Assembly: GCA_030141605.1 (NCBI GenBank)
Contig: JAQGDQ010000023.1
Span: 496,001 to 560,000, forward strand
DNA from: Tubiluchus corallicola
Taxonomy: Eukaryota > Priapulida > Priapulimorpha > Priapulimorphida > Tubiluchidae
DNA: 64,000 nucleotides
Reading direction: 5' to 3'
Part shown: positions 41,601-56,128 of the stretch, one piece after another
Position numbering within the stretch: position 1 is the first letter of the stretch
Layout of the letters: each line of letters opens with the position of its first letter
The notes under the pieces: model-generated
Seen by the model: the letters and a program-made list of their open reading frames with translations, nothing else
Databases searched by the model: none
What the model was told of the DNA's origin: nothing
Translations under genes and position numbers: made by a program

Positions 41601-44600
41601 GTGAATTGTCTTTTATACGGAAAACACTAAAAGAGAAAAAGTTAGATCTGGGTAGAATCCTTCCTAATACCAACAGACGTATCGATGACATCTTTGTGGT
41701 TAATTATGAATTTTTTGAAACTTAGATTTCTAAGTTTTATGCACAGAGTTTAGTGGCAGCAATATCAAGTTTGTTAATTATTTGGACGTTTCGGTAACAA
41801 TCACTGGTAACTGTGTTTCAACAGGTATTTTTCATAAAGTTGATGATTTCTCCTTTCCTGTCGTTATGTATATTTTTCATTCTAGCAATATTCCACTTAA
41901 GGTAGGTTATAATGTTTTCTGTTCAATTACTTAGGTATGCCTGGCTATGGATCATTACGTTCAAGTAAGGAGGGCTGAGTCTTCTTCAATCTTATGAAAA
42001 TGTTTTTAAAAGACGCCGTTTTCTTTTATATAAGTTTGGTTAGCTTTCAGTAAGCACGTGGCTGTTGACTTGACGTGACTTTTGTGATGACAAACTTGTC
42101 TAGTCTTTTGTCGCTTTGCGGCGGTGTTGTAAGAGCCCTTCTCTTTGTTGCAATTGGTTTACTTCCGTGTATGCTTTCTGTTGATGTCATTTAATAAGTG
42201 GACTTTATTCCAGTAAATTCAGAGTATAACACACCCAGTTAAGACTTCTGCATTTCATCTTCTCGGTCCATTTTTCTTCTTTTATTTTGTCGTACAATGA
42301 ATTCGCAAATTTTGCAGCAATCTCTCATTGACTGTATTCAGCCAAAAAATCTCGCGACAATATGAAAACTCTTAACCATATCTTCAAACTGAAAGAAAAG
42401 CATTTGAAGATCTGCCACATTGTACAAAGGAGACGGGCGACAAAGGCCAGACAAGTCACTGGAGTGCATGTGTATTGTGATTAACTGTTGTTTATTTTAT
42501 ATTTTTTTGGTAGCAGCGTTTTGTTGGCATTTTTTGTTATTAAACGCTTTACGAATTTATGTGTTTTTCAAATAAATTCATCACTGAACGGTACCAGACA
42601 ATTATAATTTACTTAATTGTTAGTTTAGTATGGTACTCTATCGAAAACCTTATCGATTTTTGTCTAACAATCAAGTATGCGTTGTGGTGGATTGGCTCAA
42701 TGGGCCAGCCCCTGAGTTAGGATACTGTTTGTTTCATCAAAGGGCTAATTGTTTTTACCACCAGACTGAGCAGCAAAAGTAGCATCCAATCGGAAGCTTA
42801 TACACATTTTTCCGTTACCTTTTTTAATCTAAGTGCAATGTAATTATTACTCGCTATACAATTATTTTAATTGCGTCCAGTCAACCCCTGCATTAAATTT
42901 TAATAGGAAGGATTTGCTGTTATAAACAACATGCGAGTCTCATAAAAATTGTCTGCGAACATATAATCGAAAATGAGGTGTGAAGAATTAAAAGATAATT
43001 AGCTGAGCATTCTTAATGCAAATGCTAAGTAAAGTGTGCTGGGGTGGGTTGGTTTGGGTAAGTTATGGTGGCTGATTCGGTAACATCATGTTTTTTGCCA
43101 CCCTTTCCCATTTTAATGGTTTATACTTGTATACTAATAATTAATATGTTTGTTTTTATGCCAGGGATAAATAAATTCGATTTGATATGATTTAGTATGC
43201 AAAACTTGCATCATTTGTAATAGAAACATAAGCATATTTATATTTATCAGTGATGATAATGATGAAGAAGAAGATGGTGATATCAATAAGAATTTCGAAT
43301 AATTACTTGGTCTACTTTAATAAACCTGCTGTAGGAAACCGAGTAGACCACTGAGCCAAGTAGACCACTTCTGGTAAAACCAATGCGCTAAAAGTAGTGT
43401 CCTACATTGGCAGCCCAAGTAGGACACTAGCGATTTTTGTCGAGAATCGGTAATTTTGTCAAATTTTTGAAAATTCTGTGAGTTTCTTCATTTTATTAAA
43501 AACTGTGCTTGTTGGTTGAGTTGTCGTCAGTTTGGCGTCATGAAAACTTGCTTGACCAGGTGTTTAACTCAGCATGCAGTACGAAGGTATTGTTTTGCGA
43601 TGACTTTTGTAACTCGTTCACTGAACGAGAGTTTGTTTGGTAACAAAGCAGCTCTTTTAGCACTCTAGCATTGTTCAGCAGTATGGTTATAATAGAGAAG
43701 AATTGAAAAAATACTACAGGAAAATGTCAAACATTAATTTCGTCATTATGATTAGCTCCATTAATATCATCATAACATTAAACCTAGTATCTAATGCTTT
43801 AAAGAGAGAAACTTTGCACACAGTTATTACAGAAATAATTGCAAATTTAAAAATGAGACAGATGCTGCTAAGCCTTCACAACACCAAAAAGTAATTTTTA
43901 ACATTTAAGAAAAGCAAGGATAATTAGTTTTAATATTATCAGTAGTATTGTAACATGTAGGGCACTGTCCTACATGGCTCGCTAGCCCATGTAGGACACA
44001 TAGATCCCTAGAACGTTTACTTATAAGAAAACAATTATTTGCCCAAGAGGTAGGGAAACGGATCACCTGTTTGTGAAGTGAGACAAAATCAAAAATGATA
44101 TACCTTAAACAAATGTTGAATTCGCAAAAAAGTGGTTTTTTTCACTTCAACAACATTAATATCGAAACCAAATTTAATATTGTCCGTTCTACCAGCTCAG
44201 AATAAAATTCTTTTATTTTATTAGATGTATAATAAATTATTCAACGTGTACTAACGTTTTTAATTATTATTATTACATAAACAAGCACAACGAATGGTGT
44301 CAGTACACTTAACGACTCAATTCGCGACCTGTCTCTAGTGTCCTACTTGGCTCAGTGGTCTACTCGGCTCCTAACACCTGCATTGACACATCTTTAGAAA
44401 AATTTTTGTGAGATAAAGCTTTCGATTTTTTGTGTTTGCCTCTCCTTCTCTCCCTTCTCCCCTCATCTTTTCCTCTCTGCCTTTCTCCTCTCCCTCCCTA
44501 TCTGTCTCCAGTCTTTTTCTCTCTCCTGCTCTATCCCTTACGGCTCTGTTATTAATAACTATCAGAATCATTGAAAGTGCAGCAGACTGTCAGAATGTGC

Positions 44601-47600
44601 CGTATTTTTAGTGTTGATGTTTTTGTACATGTACATTCTCCCTAAATCAGCGAAGTAATTCAGCATAGCAGTGAAAGGAACTGCCAAAAGTGAGAGTCCT
44701 AAGCAGTCACCCAACTAATCAGTTTGGTAGCCAACCACATGATGTGTTTACTCATTGTTGCGTATATGCAAAGATTAACATGACGTTATAAATCTACTTT
44801 CTTGCCTTGCTGAGTTGACCAAATTTTTTCATCATACAATCACTATTAATCAAAGTTAAGTTACTTTTCATTTCACATCATCTAACTGCGCTTCAAAAAG
44901 GATTTAATACTTTTTCTGTGAATTTTATTTTCTTGGAAATGGCGGTTTTGGGAAACATTTTTTTCTGGGAAGTAAATGTTCTGGCAAAAAAGTTTTATGT
45001 GTAGTTTTTTGTTGGGGAAAAGTTATTTCTGGCAAAAACTGACAAAATGTAGCAATTTAATTATTTATCCGGGTTAAAGTACATTTCATGGTCATCTGGT
45101 ATATCACTGATTAATATTTTACGACACTGTCTTATCCCTCATTAATTATAGGCTTGCAGTCTGCTGAATTAATAGTCTTCAGATCCATCATATCGAATAT
45201 GGGATCGCTCGGTGAAAATCGATAGAGACCTGGATTGTGACAGAGTGCCCAGCTCGTGTACCTTTGACTTGAGTCAATGCCTCCGAAAATGAGTCATCAG
45301 TTTACTTACCTCTAATAATGACATTGGTAGATCTATATTAATTTTGTTCTATACAGGCGGTGAAAGACAAAAGGTAGGGTTGTGGAGTTTTGAAGGAGTC
45401 AGTAAATATCTGACCAACTCCAGCTTGACAAAATGCATTTTAAGACAATGTAGCATTAGGCCTCTAACAGCATAATTGAAATCGAAACACAAACTTTTTC
45501 TTTATTGAATTTGAATTGAATTAAAGAATTTATTATTTGTCTCTGTATACGTCAATTTTATAACATATTTATAATTGTTGGTAAACTCTAAACAATGAAA
45601 AGGCACAATTAGTTGATTTAAACGCTCAGGACTGCCTTTAACATAAATGCTAAAAACTAAGAGCACCGTAATTTGGAGCATATTATCGAAAATAAGGTGC
45701 GACGAATTTAAACATAATTAAGCCGACCATTATTAATGTAAAGGCCCCGTATATATGTGTGTACAAGTCGACCATAAAATATTAAGATCTTACAGAGTAA
45801 ATGATGTCAACAATGGCCGAGTAATAAATCAATAGCCTACTGTGTTAGTGTGTAAGATACGTGCAAGTGTCTGGGCCGAGTATATTATACCTACCGGATG
45901 TATATATATATATATATATATATATTCATGTTGAGGGCCCTCAATTCAAATCCATGATAATGCAGCCTGGCCTTTCATTGCGCATAATTGTTTGTAATGC
46001 CTTTAACTCATTGGTATATCGCAGCCAGGATGTCGTAACATTTCAGTCGCCAATTTCTCGCTTTCTCATATACATTAAAATAAATTAGAGTAATATTCTG
46101 TGAAGTGATGTGAAGTATCGCAGTATGAGTGTTCATTCAGTCCAGCGTATAATGAAGGATTATTTGTTTACATATATGTGTTGTAGACGACTCTTTAGCG
46201 ACATCTCCCAAAAACATACCGAAAGTATAAGTCAACCCCAAAAATTTCACCTTAAAATCGCCTCCAAAAAATCGACTTGTACATAAGTATTTACGGTAAG
46301 TATGCAAAACGTTACCTTGCAAAACTTGCATCATTTATAATTAGAAATGTATGTATCGGTAATGATAGTGAAGATGATGACGATCTTGTCTGTTTGGTTA
46401 TAAAGTCACGAGTCAGAGAAGAAATTAAAAGAACTCCTGGAGTTGGGAGTCTTGAGTCGATAGGTTTAACTCCACAAGCATAATTTAAATGACACCTAGC
46501 TAATAATCAGTTTTAGAAAATTTCTGGTAGGGCATTCCTTAGCGGCATCTCATACAATTTTTCTTGCAGGCATATTTCCGAGTGGTGCTGACTTTCTAAA
46601 AGAAGAGTCAATATGTCAAAAAGAAAGCAGTGCACCCCTACTAAGGCAATGCCTGCAAAACGTCAGCAATTATCGTGGAACATGACAGATACATTTGCTG
46701 CTCCACCAAGCTCCAGGATTGTTGATGCTTTGGAATGTGCTTCTGAGAAACAGCCATCTGATGTGCACTGTTCAACTGTCGCTGGAAACAAGTACAATTA
46801 CAAGCTGCAGTCAATGTATTTTACAAATTACGGTGATGATGAAGATGCTGATAATCTTTTCAGTGATGGTTCGTCAACCTTGAGGTTACTGCCTGCTAGT
46901 TGTTTGCTACAGCAGAATGTGGGTACTGCAGGCAAGGAAATCCATATACACGAGAAGAAAGAGCTCAACTCATTACATGATAAACTGAAACTTTCATCTA
47001 TGCTAATGGATTGTCATTTTTTATTAAAGATTAATCTTGAGCCTGATGAGAGTAAAATGCTTTTCAAAATAGGCGAACTCAGTCTAAATTTGTTAGGTAA
47101 TATTGAATTATGTAATACAGAAGAGCTTTACTTATACGTCAATGAAAATGATTCGAAACTATGTGTTGCTTATCTAGAAAATAAAATGAACTCTGGTGAG
47201 CTGTTGGTACAAGTGGAGATTACTACTACACTGCAACCTGACTTACTTCGGCCACTCAAGAAAGAGAAATTGTTTCAATTAGTGCTGTCTAATTATTACT
47301 CTGGTTACATCACATCTGGTACCATACGTGTTGACATATATATTACTCAAGCCCAATTGTATCAACTGAATTATCCAAGTGAAGTCAAAGGTACTTATCA
47401 GACTCGTGCAGCCAATAGAAAACTGTTTAACCATTTGCTGGGATTTGACTGCCCAGATTATAAACAAAGTTCAAAAAAAGCAGATCTGGGTGGATTATTT
47501 ATAGCGATTAAAGAACAACACAGAATGAATGCTGAAAGTGTTGCTATTAACATACAAAGCACTGCGTTGATACCCGTGTTACGCCCTTATCAACAAGATG

Positions 47601-50600
47601 CTGTGATATGGATGTTGAATAGAGAAGGGTTTGAGTCGAAGAAAATTTTTTGTAAAAAAAGTGACCGTGACCTGCACATGTTGTATCGCGAGGTGAATTT
47701 TAATAATAAGATATTGTATTATAATACATTTACGGGTGGGTTCACTTTGGTGAAGCCACTAGAGTTGCCCGAGCCATATGGAGGAATCTTAGCAGATGAA
47801 ATGGGACTTGGAAAAACAGTGGAAGTTCTAGCATGTATTCTTTTACATCCTAGAAGTGATATCGATACTGATACCACCAATAGATACAAGAAGCTTATTA
47901 GTAAAAGCATCGATAAAAGACTAGGTTCGATTATTAATACAAGTGAAACAGATGCTGCCTGTCATACTATAGACTTCCTTGTGAGTGAAGTAACCAAAGC
48001 TGCTGAAGACAGTTTTGTAAGTGATGTGCTTCAGTGTTATTCAGATAGGGAAGTGGGATTTTTGGAGTGCACATGTGGGGTACCACACTGGGATGATCAG
48101 ATGAGGCAAGTTCAGTGCCAGCAATGTTACCGCTGGCAGCATAGCAAGTGTGTTAATTATTATGGCTTGGAAAAGCATTACTTGTGTCCGCATTGTCTCA
48201 TTTATCAAATGCCCGTAAAATCAAAAACAACTCTCATTGTCTCTCCGAAGTCTATATGCCACCAGTGGGTTGAGGAAATAGAAAAGCATGTCAGAAATGA
48301 TACTTTAAAATTGTTAGTTTATAAAGGTGTTCGTAAGCATGGGTTTATTCAACCTAGCACATTGGGGAGTTACGATATAGTCCTTACAACTTATGAAATA
48401 TTCAGCCGTGAAATCAACAATGTTGATTTACCACATGGAAAAGGGGAAGGTGGGCGATGTCTGCGGCATCCTAAAAGGTTTATGGCTATCCCAAGCCCTT
48501 TGACTGCTGTGCAGTGGTGGAGGGTTTGTCTGGATGAGGCTCAAATGGTTGAATCAGCAAACTCACAAATGTCAAAAATGGCTCTGAAACTTAGTGCTAT
48601 AAATCGGTGGTGTGTGACAGGCACTCCCATACAGCATAGCATTAATGATCTACAGGGATTATTTATGTTCCTTGGCTATGATCCTTACTGGGAAAAAGTG
48701 TGGTGGAAAGAACTACTACTTCAGCCATACTATGCTGGTGTTACAAAACCAATGTATGATGCAATTTCCAAAGTTATGTGGAGAACGGCTAAGAAGGATG
48801 TTGAGGACCAAATTCAAATTCCACTGCAAACAGAAAAACTGCATTGGTTGACCTTTTCTCCAGTTGAGGAACACTTCTACCGCAGGCAGTATAATGAGTG
48901 CAGCAAGGAAGCACACAAAAACCTTTCAAAATGGCATGACAGCAAAGTGCGGCTTGCTAACCTAGACAGACAAACTATGCACCGTTTGTTGCATCCATTA
49001 CTGCGACTGCGACAGGCTTGCTGTCATCCTCAAGCTGTTCGAGGACAATTCATTCATGTCCAACGAAATACAATGACCATGGAAGAGCTTTTAGAAAACC
49101 TAATTAAAAAATCTCAACTGGAAGCTGAGAATGCCCATAGGCAACTCATTGCATCTCTCAATGGCTTGGCAGGTGTAAGTATCATAAATGGTGATTATGT
49201 GAAAGCTGCTGAATTATACAGGGAGGTGCTGAGGTCTGTAGAAGGACACAGTGAGCAGCTGAAAACAGATTCGTTTCAGCAACTGCATACGCTCCATAAT
49301 CTCCACGAAATCCTTACTTATCACAAGGAAGGCATACCACCTACTCTTAGAGATCACCAGTTGCATGCTCAGGCAATGGAAATACGGGACAAACATCTAA
49401 ACGAGTGTGTTACCAATGCTGAGAAGGCACGGAAAGAAGTACAACTAGCACAAAACAATGTTGATGACTTGGCAGGATCTTGTGACATGAAGAATTATCC
49501 TTGGTGGACTGATGCAGCAGAGTTGATAGTAGAATGTGGACGTGAACGCGATCTCATTGTAAAACTATGGGAAGATTTAGATTCCAAACAAAAGGTGCAA
49601 CAAGGCATATTACATAGATATGACATAAATAGCATAACCAAGTTACAGTATGTAATTGCTAGTCATGTTGATAAATTAGAGTCAGCTAGAAAAGATCTCC
49701 TTGGAGCTTTGAAGCTTGTAGATATACATCCTACGAAGAAAGTAGTTAATGAATCAGTAGAATGCCATTTGCGACCATTAGGTGCAAGTTCACAAAAATG
49801 TTGTTTATGCAAATGTGACGATTTTTTTGTAAAGTATGAAGCATGGCTGTTTCTCTTTGTGAAACGGCAAGAGCAGAATGAAGAACAGTTATCTGACAGC
49901 AAAATCAGAGGCAGTGGCTCTTGGGCAGATAGTGAAGTAGAAACTGCTTTAAAGATAATGCTGCATTTTGTGAAATTAGAGAAAGCCCCGAAAGAGTTAA
50001 TACTAGCTGCAGAAAAGCACTTTAAGGTTTTGGAAATGATGAAAAAGCAATTTAAAAGTCTGCGAGCACTTTGGACTGCATGCAGAGACCATATCAGTAT
50101 GATAGATGAAATAAATATGGCTACTACACGTTTGAGGCTTCGACTTGCTAATGAAGAGGTACCAAAGATGAACAGGCTGCAAAAGTTAACATGTGATGAG
50201 GATGATTTTCAGCAGCCTTTGAATGTTCTAGAGCCTACTGAGCTTGAACAGCATAAATTACAACTCAAATCTGATCAAATTTTGGCTGAGAAAGAATTGC
50301 AACTCAAACTTGGTCACCTGAATTACTTGAAGAATCTAGAAAAAGCCGATTATGGCAAAAATGGCAGTTTCAATCCAGACACATGCCCTACCTGTTACAG
50401 AGCTTTGGGTGTTGAATGGAGTGTTTTGGTGTGTGGCCACTGCTTTTGTCTTGACTGCATTAAAATAATGGCCGAGCGGTACAGTTTTGGTGGGCGCCAC
50501 CGTACGACCAAATGTGCAGTCTGTCGTAATATAACACAGCTGACAGATATATCTTATGTAAGTACAAGTCGGTTCGACAAAGATAGTAGTCCAATACAAG

Positions 50601-53600
50601 GCAGTCATTCTACTAAAGTAGAAGCCATAGTGAGATGCTTATTAAACATCCAACGAGAAGATGTCACTGCTAAATCACTTATTTTTTCCACCTGGGCTGA
50701 TGTGTTGAATATTATCGCAGATGCTTTAGATGAGAATAAGATCAGCTATCGATTGCTACATGCTCATAACAAATATGAAGAAAATCTCACTGCTTTCAAA
50801 CAGGATCCGAGCGTGAAGGCACTGCTACTGCCCATTCATTCAGGTGCAAAAGGCTTAAATTTAATAGAAGCTGCTCATGTTTTAATTACTGAGCCTGTTC
50901 TTAATCCAGCTAATGAAGTGCAGGCCATTGGCAGAGTTCACAGAATTGGCCAAACTCAGAAAACTTATGTTCATAAGTTTTTGGTTAGAAACACGATTGA
51001 AGAGAAGATGCATAATATGATGCATGCAGTATCTTCTACGTCCACAGTTCCAATCAGCATTGATACTGATTATAACACCCTGACTATAGGAGATTTAAAT
51101 GAGCTGTTTGAAGACCAAGTATAGTCAAAAATGTTACCGTCGTGAATGTAGTGCAAATTAAAGGCCATAAGGCCCAGTTGCAACAAAATTTTTTTCCTGT
51201 TTTCATTGCTACAGCTATGTGAAGATGGAACACGAAGAATGTATCCTGTAAGCTAATCAGTTCGGTTAATCAGTATCAGTAGCTGTATTCTATGATCTCT
51301 GTTTTTCAGTAAGTTCTTTGACCAGTAAAGTCTTTGAATGAAACAGAACTTGATATCATTAGCTGAGAGCTTGGAATAAATGCAGGATATCAGCAGTAAT
51401 TTCATTTGTCAATTTTAGTTACCTGTGTTGTTAGTTTTGGCTCAGAGCCAACACAAGTACACGTAATGCACTTACATAACTGCACCCAATGCAAGGAATT
51501 ATTTCTTAAGCAGTGATGGATACAATTACCTCTTGTAATGAATGGTTAGGAAACATGTCAATTCTTTTTTGGGTCTGTCTATTTGTTCTAATTCATTTCA
51601 AGGAAGGTAGGTAATCCTGTACTCAAGCCAGAATATCGTGTGTAAAATTATTTTATCTATTTATTGTCAAAACTTGTCATGTACGATAATGCTTTTTTCT
51701 GTATGTTCTGTTCAGTGTGCCCTGTACTGGTGATATCTGTAATGCCAAATTGCTGAATATTACCTAAATTAATTCCCAGAAAGTGGTTTTTTCTAGGATC
51801 ATGGAAGTAAAGTTAACTTGATAAATTGCAGTGTGTGCATTTATAATGACTATCACATCAACTGCCAGATGAATAGGTTATATATATATATTTACTTAAC
51901 ATAACCTAGGTATGTACATTTCAGTCTGCTTAGTACAGTTTCCAAATTCAATGTTCTACTACATCTGTTACATTTTTGTGGTCTTTTGTTTTTAGCATAG
52001 CTCCACATTTTTCGGCATACTATAATTTGCCTATTCACACTGCCATATTGCCAAGCATAGTTTCTCTGATATCTGTAACTACCATGTCATCTGTGATGAG
52101 TAGAAGAATATATATATATATATATACAAGTTAAGTGTTCCTGTACTATACATGTACCTCATTACGTGCTAGAAGTTTTTTCTTATGTTGAAACTGTAGA
52201 ACTTGTTACAATAAACAACTCATTCTGTGTGGTTCTACAGTTTTTAAATGGCACTCAATAATGTTGACAATCACATTGTCATTTGTGGAGAACCCAAATT
52301 TTAATGAACTGAATAGTGACATAAGTGATTGGATGATACTTGATAGGCAGCATGTGCCTGTGTTGTTCAGATCAGAAAAAAACCTAATCACCTTGTTGCA
52401 TGTAACCACATACACGTATATAACTAATATTTGATTTTTGTTAAGATTTTTCTTGGACCAATAACTTGAGTACTGACTTTTTGAAAATGAAGACCCAACC
52501 AATGGTTTTCAAATCTTGCAGTCATAAACAAGCATTATTGTCAAATTTCTCCATCTGGCAAGGATTAATTATGGTGTGTGAAGACAAATGAAACACTTCG
52601 AAGAGATCATTAGTAAAAAAAATTGATTAACAGATGATACCTTTATAATACATAGAATTTATTAAGTATACCTTTACCTAATGCACGGCTTTTACTGCAC
52701 CTTAGTCTAAATACAGCTTATGATCGAAAATCGATTGAACAGAACAAAACTGGCCTTGATATACGTTTATAATGAAAAGATTTAGGGACACGTGAGACTG
52801 TCACTAGGTATTTAAGGAATTTTTGTTAGAGTTTATTTGTATTACAATGCAGATTATAACTTTATAGGATCAGTACTGGTATTTCTACATAGTTATTTTA
52901 AACTTAGCAGACTGCAATGATTTTATCATGTTTCAGTTTTTATTATGAAGTTAGTACAGAATTATATAACTTAACCACATTTAATCATAGTCATTTAAAG
53001 CTTAGTGATTCAATTGATAAAAACTGTTTCTAAACTACTTTCCCTTTTGTAATAATTACAAGCTTATTAAAATGTGTCAGTTGGTATCTACATTTTATTG
53101 TGAAGTGTTTGGAAATCTTTAGAACTTTTATGTTACATTATATTAATATATATATAATTATAATAATATATACATTATATAACTACTTTAGCTGCTGCCA
53201 TTGAACTTTAGTCAAGTTTAATCCATACAGTAACTTTTGCTGAACAGGCAGTGGTAGCGCTATTATTACATTGGTGCTGATAATCATACTAGTCCAGATT
53301 TAATAGTTTTAAAACTACATTGTGAGAAACACAGTTACCTGTAAAACTGAAACAAATACATTGCATAATTTGAAATCAATAAATTTTTATTTTCTTCATC
53401 ATTTAAAAATGATATTTTTTGCCTTTCTAGCATAGCATACATTGAAAAAAACTTTTGCATGCCGAGTCGAAGTGCTTTGTTGAAAATCTTGGAAAATAAA
53501 GAGTTGCAATTAAATTTTCACTGAGCACAGTCCTGCTGAACTTAAGATTATTTCTATTTGGTGAAGACAGTGGTTCTCAAGTACTAGACAACACAGAAGA

Positions 53601-56068
53601 AAAAACAGTAGGCAATATCCACAAAATTGGCAGGCAGGTTGTTAAAACATAAAAGAGCTCTCCTGAGACTTGCCATTTTAGCTTAAAGAAACCTTGAAGG
53701 CACTTGCAGTCGCAAAATAATTATTTTTATTTTTCCAGAAGCTTTCACCCTAGCGGGCATCATCAGATGTACAGACTGTGCTGCTAACCGGAGTGTGACT
53801 TTCACTGGTTAGCAGCGCTGTCTATGCAACTGATGAGGCCAGGCATAGCGAAAGCTTTTGTAAGAAATAAAAATATTTTGAGACAAGGGCATTCAACGTT
53901 TGTCTAGGCAGATTATCCCACGAACTGTAAAAACAAATTAATAAACGATATTCATTTTCTGGTCAACTGGATCTGTTTTTTTGGTGGTGGACAATTTTAC
54001 TAGCTTCCTCAGAATATTTGTCACTAGAAGACGTGGCAGCAAAATATTTTTGGCGGAAGCTACTCTTGTAATGATTTTCACGAATTTTAGCAACCGTATC
54101 TCCTTCAACTTCATCAATATCACAAATTTTTTCCATCGTTATCAGACGTCTGCTAATATTCGTAGCCAGTATTTGTTCACTGTTAGAGATCAGTTTCAAA
54201 CATGAGTGAGCTGGCACATTCTTTTCACTGTACTCTGGCCTGTATACTGGTAACCAGTAAACTAATCTACCACCCACTTTTAAAATTTTTGCAGAGAAGT
54301 TTAACAGATCTTTAAACAAGTCAGCTAGTTTATACTGCACACCTTCATTCTTATCACAATCACCGCTATTTTCCTCTGTATCAGAACACTTCTGTGATTT
54401 GGTTTTCCTTGTCGCTTCTCTAATTCCATACGGAGGGTCAGTAATGATGGCATCACAGAACAATTCAGTCCTCCAAACCGGCTTTGATGCATCGGCTAGA
54501 ACTACTCCAATATAGTTATTAATTAATTTGTATTGTTGAAAGTTTGCCTGTATATTTTCATCAGGTCCTCGATATTTTTTATTAGGTCGACTTGACTTGC
54601 CTCTGCCATGTATGACTTTGTAGTCTATATCAGCACCTATTACATAAGCACCAAATGCAGCAGCAGCTATTAATAAGCTGCCAGTTCCAACGAAGGGGTC
54701 GAGCACAATAGAATTTTTTTGTACTTTAGCTTGATTTGCCATGATGAGAGACAATTGTGAATCCATTGATGTATTCCCTATGTGCTTACGTTGTTGTAGA
54801 TGATATAATCTCACTTTATCTCTTTGTCCATCCATTATCCACCTACCAAAATAGATGCATTGTGGAACAGTTGGTGGTTCTGTGTTATAGTGTTCTAGCA
54901 AATGAAAACTATGTTGTGCTTTGCGCAAATCTACACGTCCTTCAAAAGGCAATGTAGAAAGTATCTCATCAATTCGCTTAAGTTTGTATGTGGTTTGCAG
55001 AGATTTTCCAAAGGCGTCGATTCGAAGCCTGAAAGATGTGTTGCTTCTGAGATAGGGATTCTTTAATTCTGTCGGATAAGCAGCTAGTTGTGCATACAAT
55101 TCATCATGCGATGGCGCTGATGCCCAAAGTTCATACATAGATCTGATTAAAATAGTCCTTTTCATAATTTTGCATGCTTCTTCGTCAGTTTTTAACTCTA
55201 ATACAAGAAATGGGTTTTCATGATTGTACAACTGTTCGTCAAGTTTAAGCTTGAGATTTTGTAGAATCGAAATAGATTTTAGTTCTGGAAGTCTAAAATC
55301 TATGTGTTCATTTGCATACAAAAACAAATATTTTCTGCAAATTCCACTAACAGCCATCAAAAGACACAAAAGTAGACGCGTTATATCAGTTTAAAAAGGT
55401 GTTGTCCTTTTTGAACACTGTGACTAGTAGGCCTACTAGTATTTCATTCACGAAGAACGTTAAAGAGTGCAATAATGCCTGGGCACTAACTACAAAACTT
55501 ATAAAACCATCTCAGGCGAAATGCCATAGCACGTTTTAACAATGTTCAAAGTTTAGCTCCTGACATCATTAGTTCATTAAGATGTTCAGCAGTGTTCAAC
55601 TTAGGTTGTTGTTGTTTTACATAAAACGTAACAAAGTAGCACTACCGTGTAACACTTGTTCACGCCAGGCCGAGAGGCAAGAAGTCGAGAACTCTAGTGC
55701 AAAGTAGCAAACTTGAATGCGCAATACATCATACTTGATCAACGTTAAATTTTATTCCGTTTATTCTACAGATTACTCTTAATTTTATTATCATCTGTGT
55801 TATTTGTTTTGGCGTCCAGTGTAAATTACGATGACAGCTAGATTGCCTATTTGACATCTTTTCTGCCTAACTTATATTCTGCCATTAAACATTTTCAGTT
55901 TAATTTAGTTAATAATTCTGTTGTTCATGTCTACATTGTGGTGTGCTTTCACTGGTTCCATTTTGCTTTCTTTTTCTAGAATAATCGATTGTTAATTTGC
56001 CTATACACTTTCAATTTTCATTAATGTTCATCTTCACGGTAGTGTAATTTTAGGTATAATAATTACAG

Positions 56069-56128
<60 letters not shown>
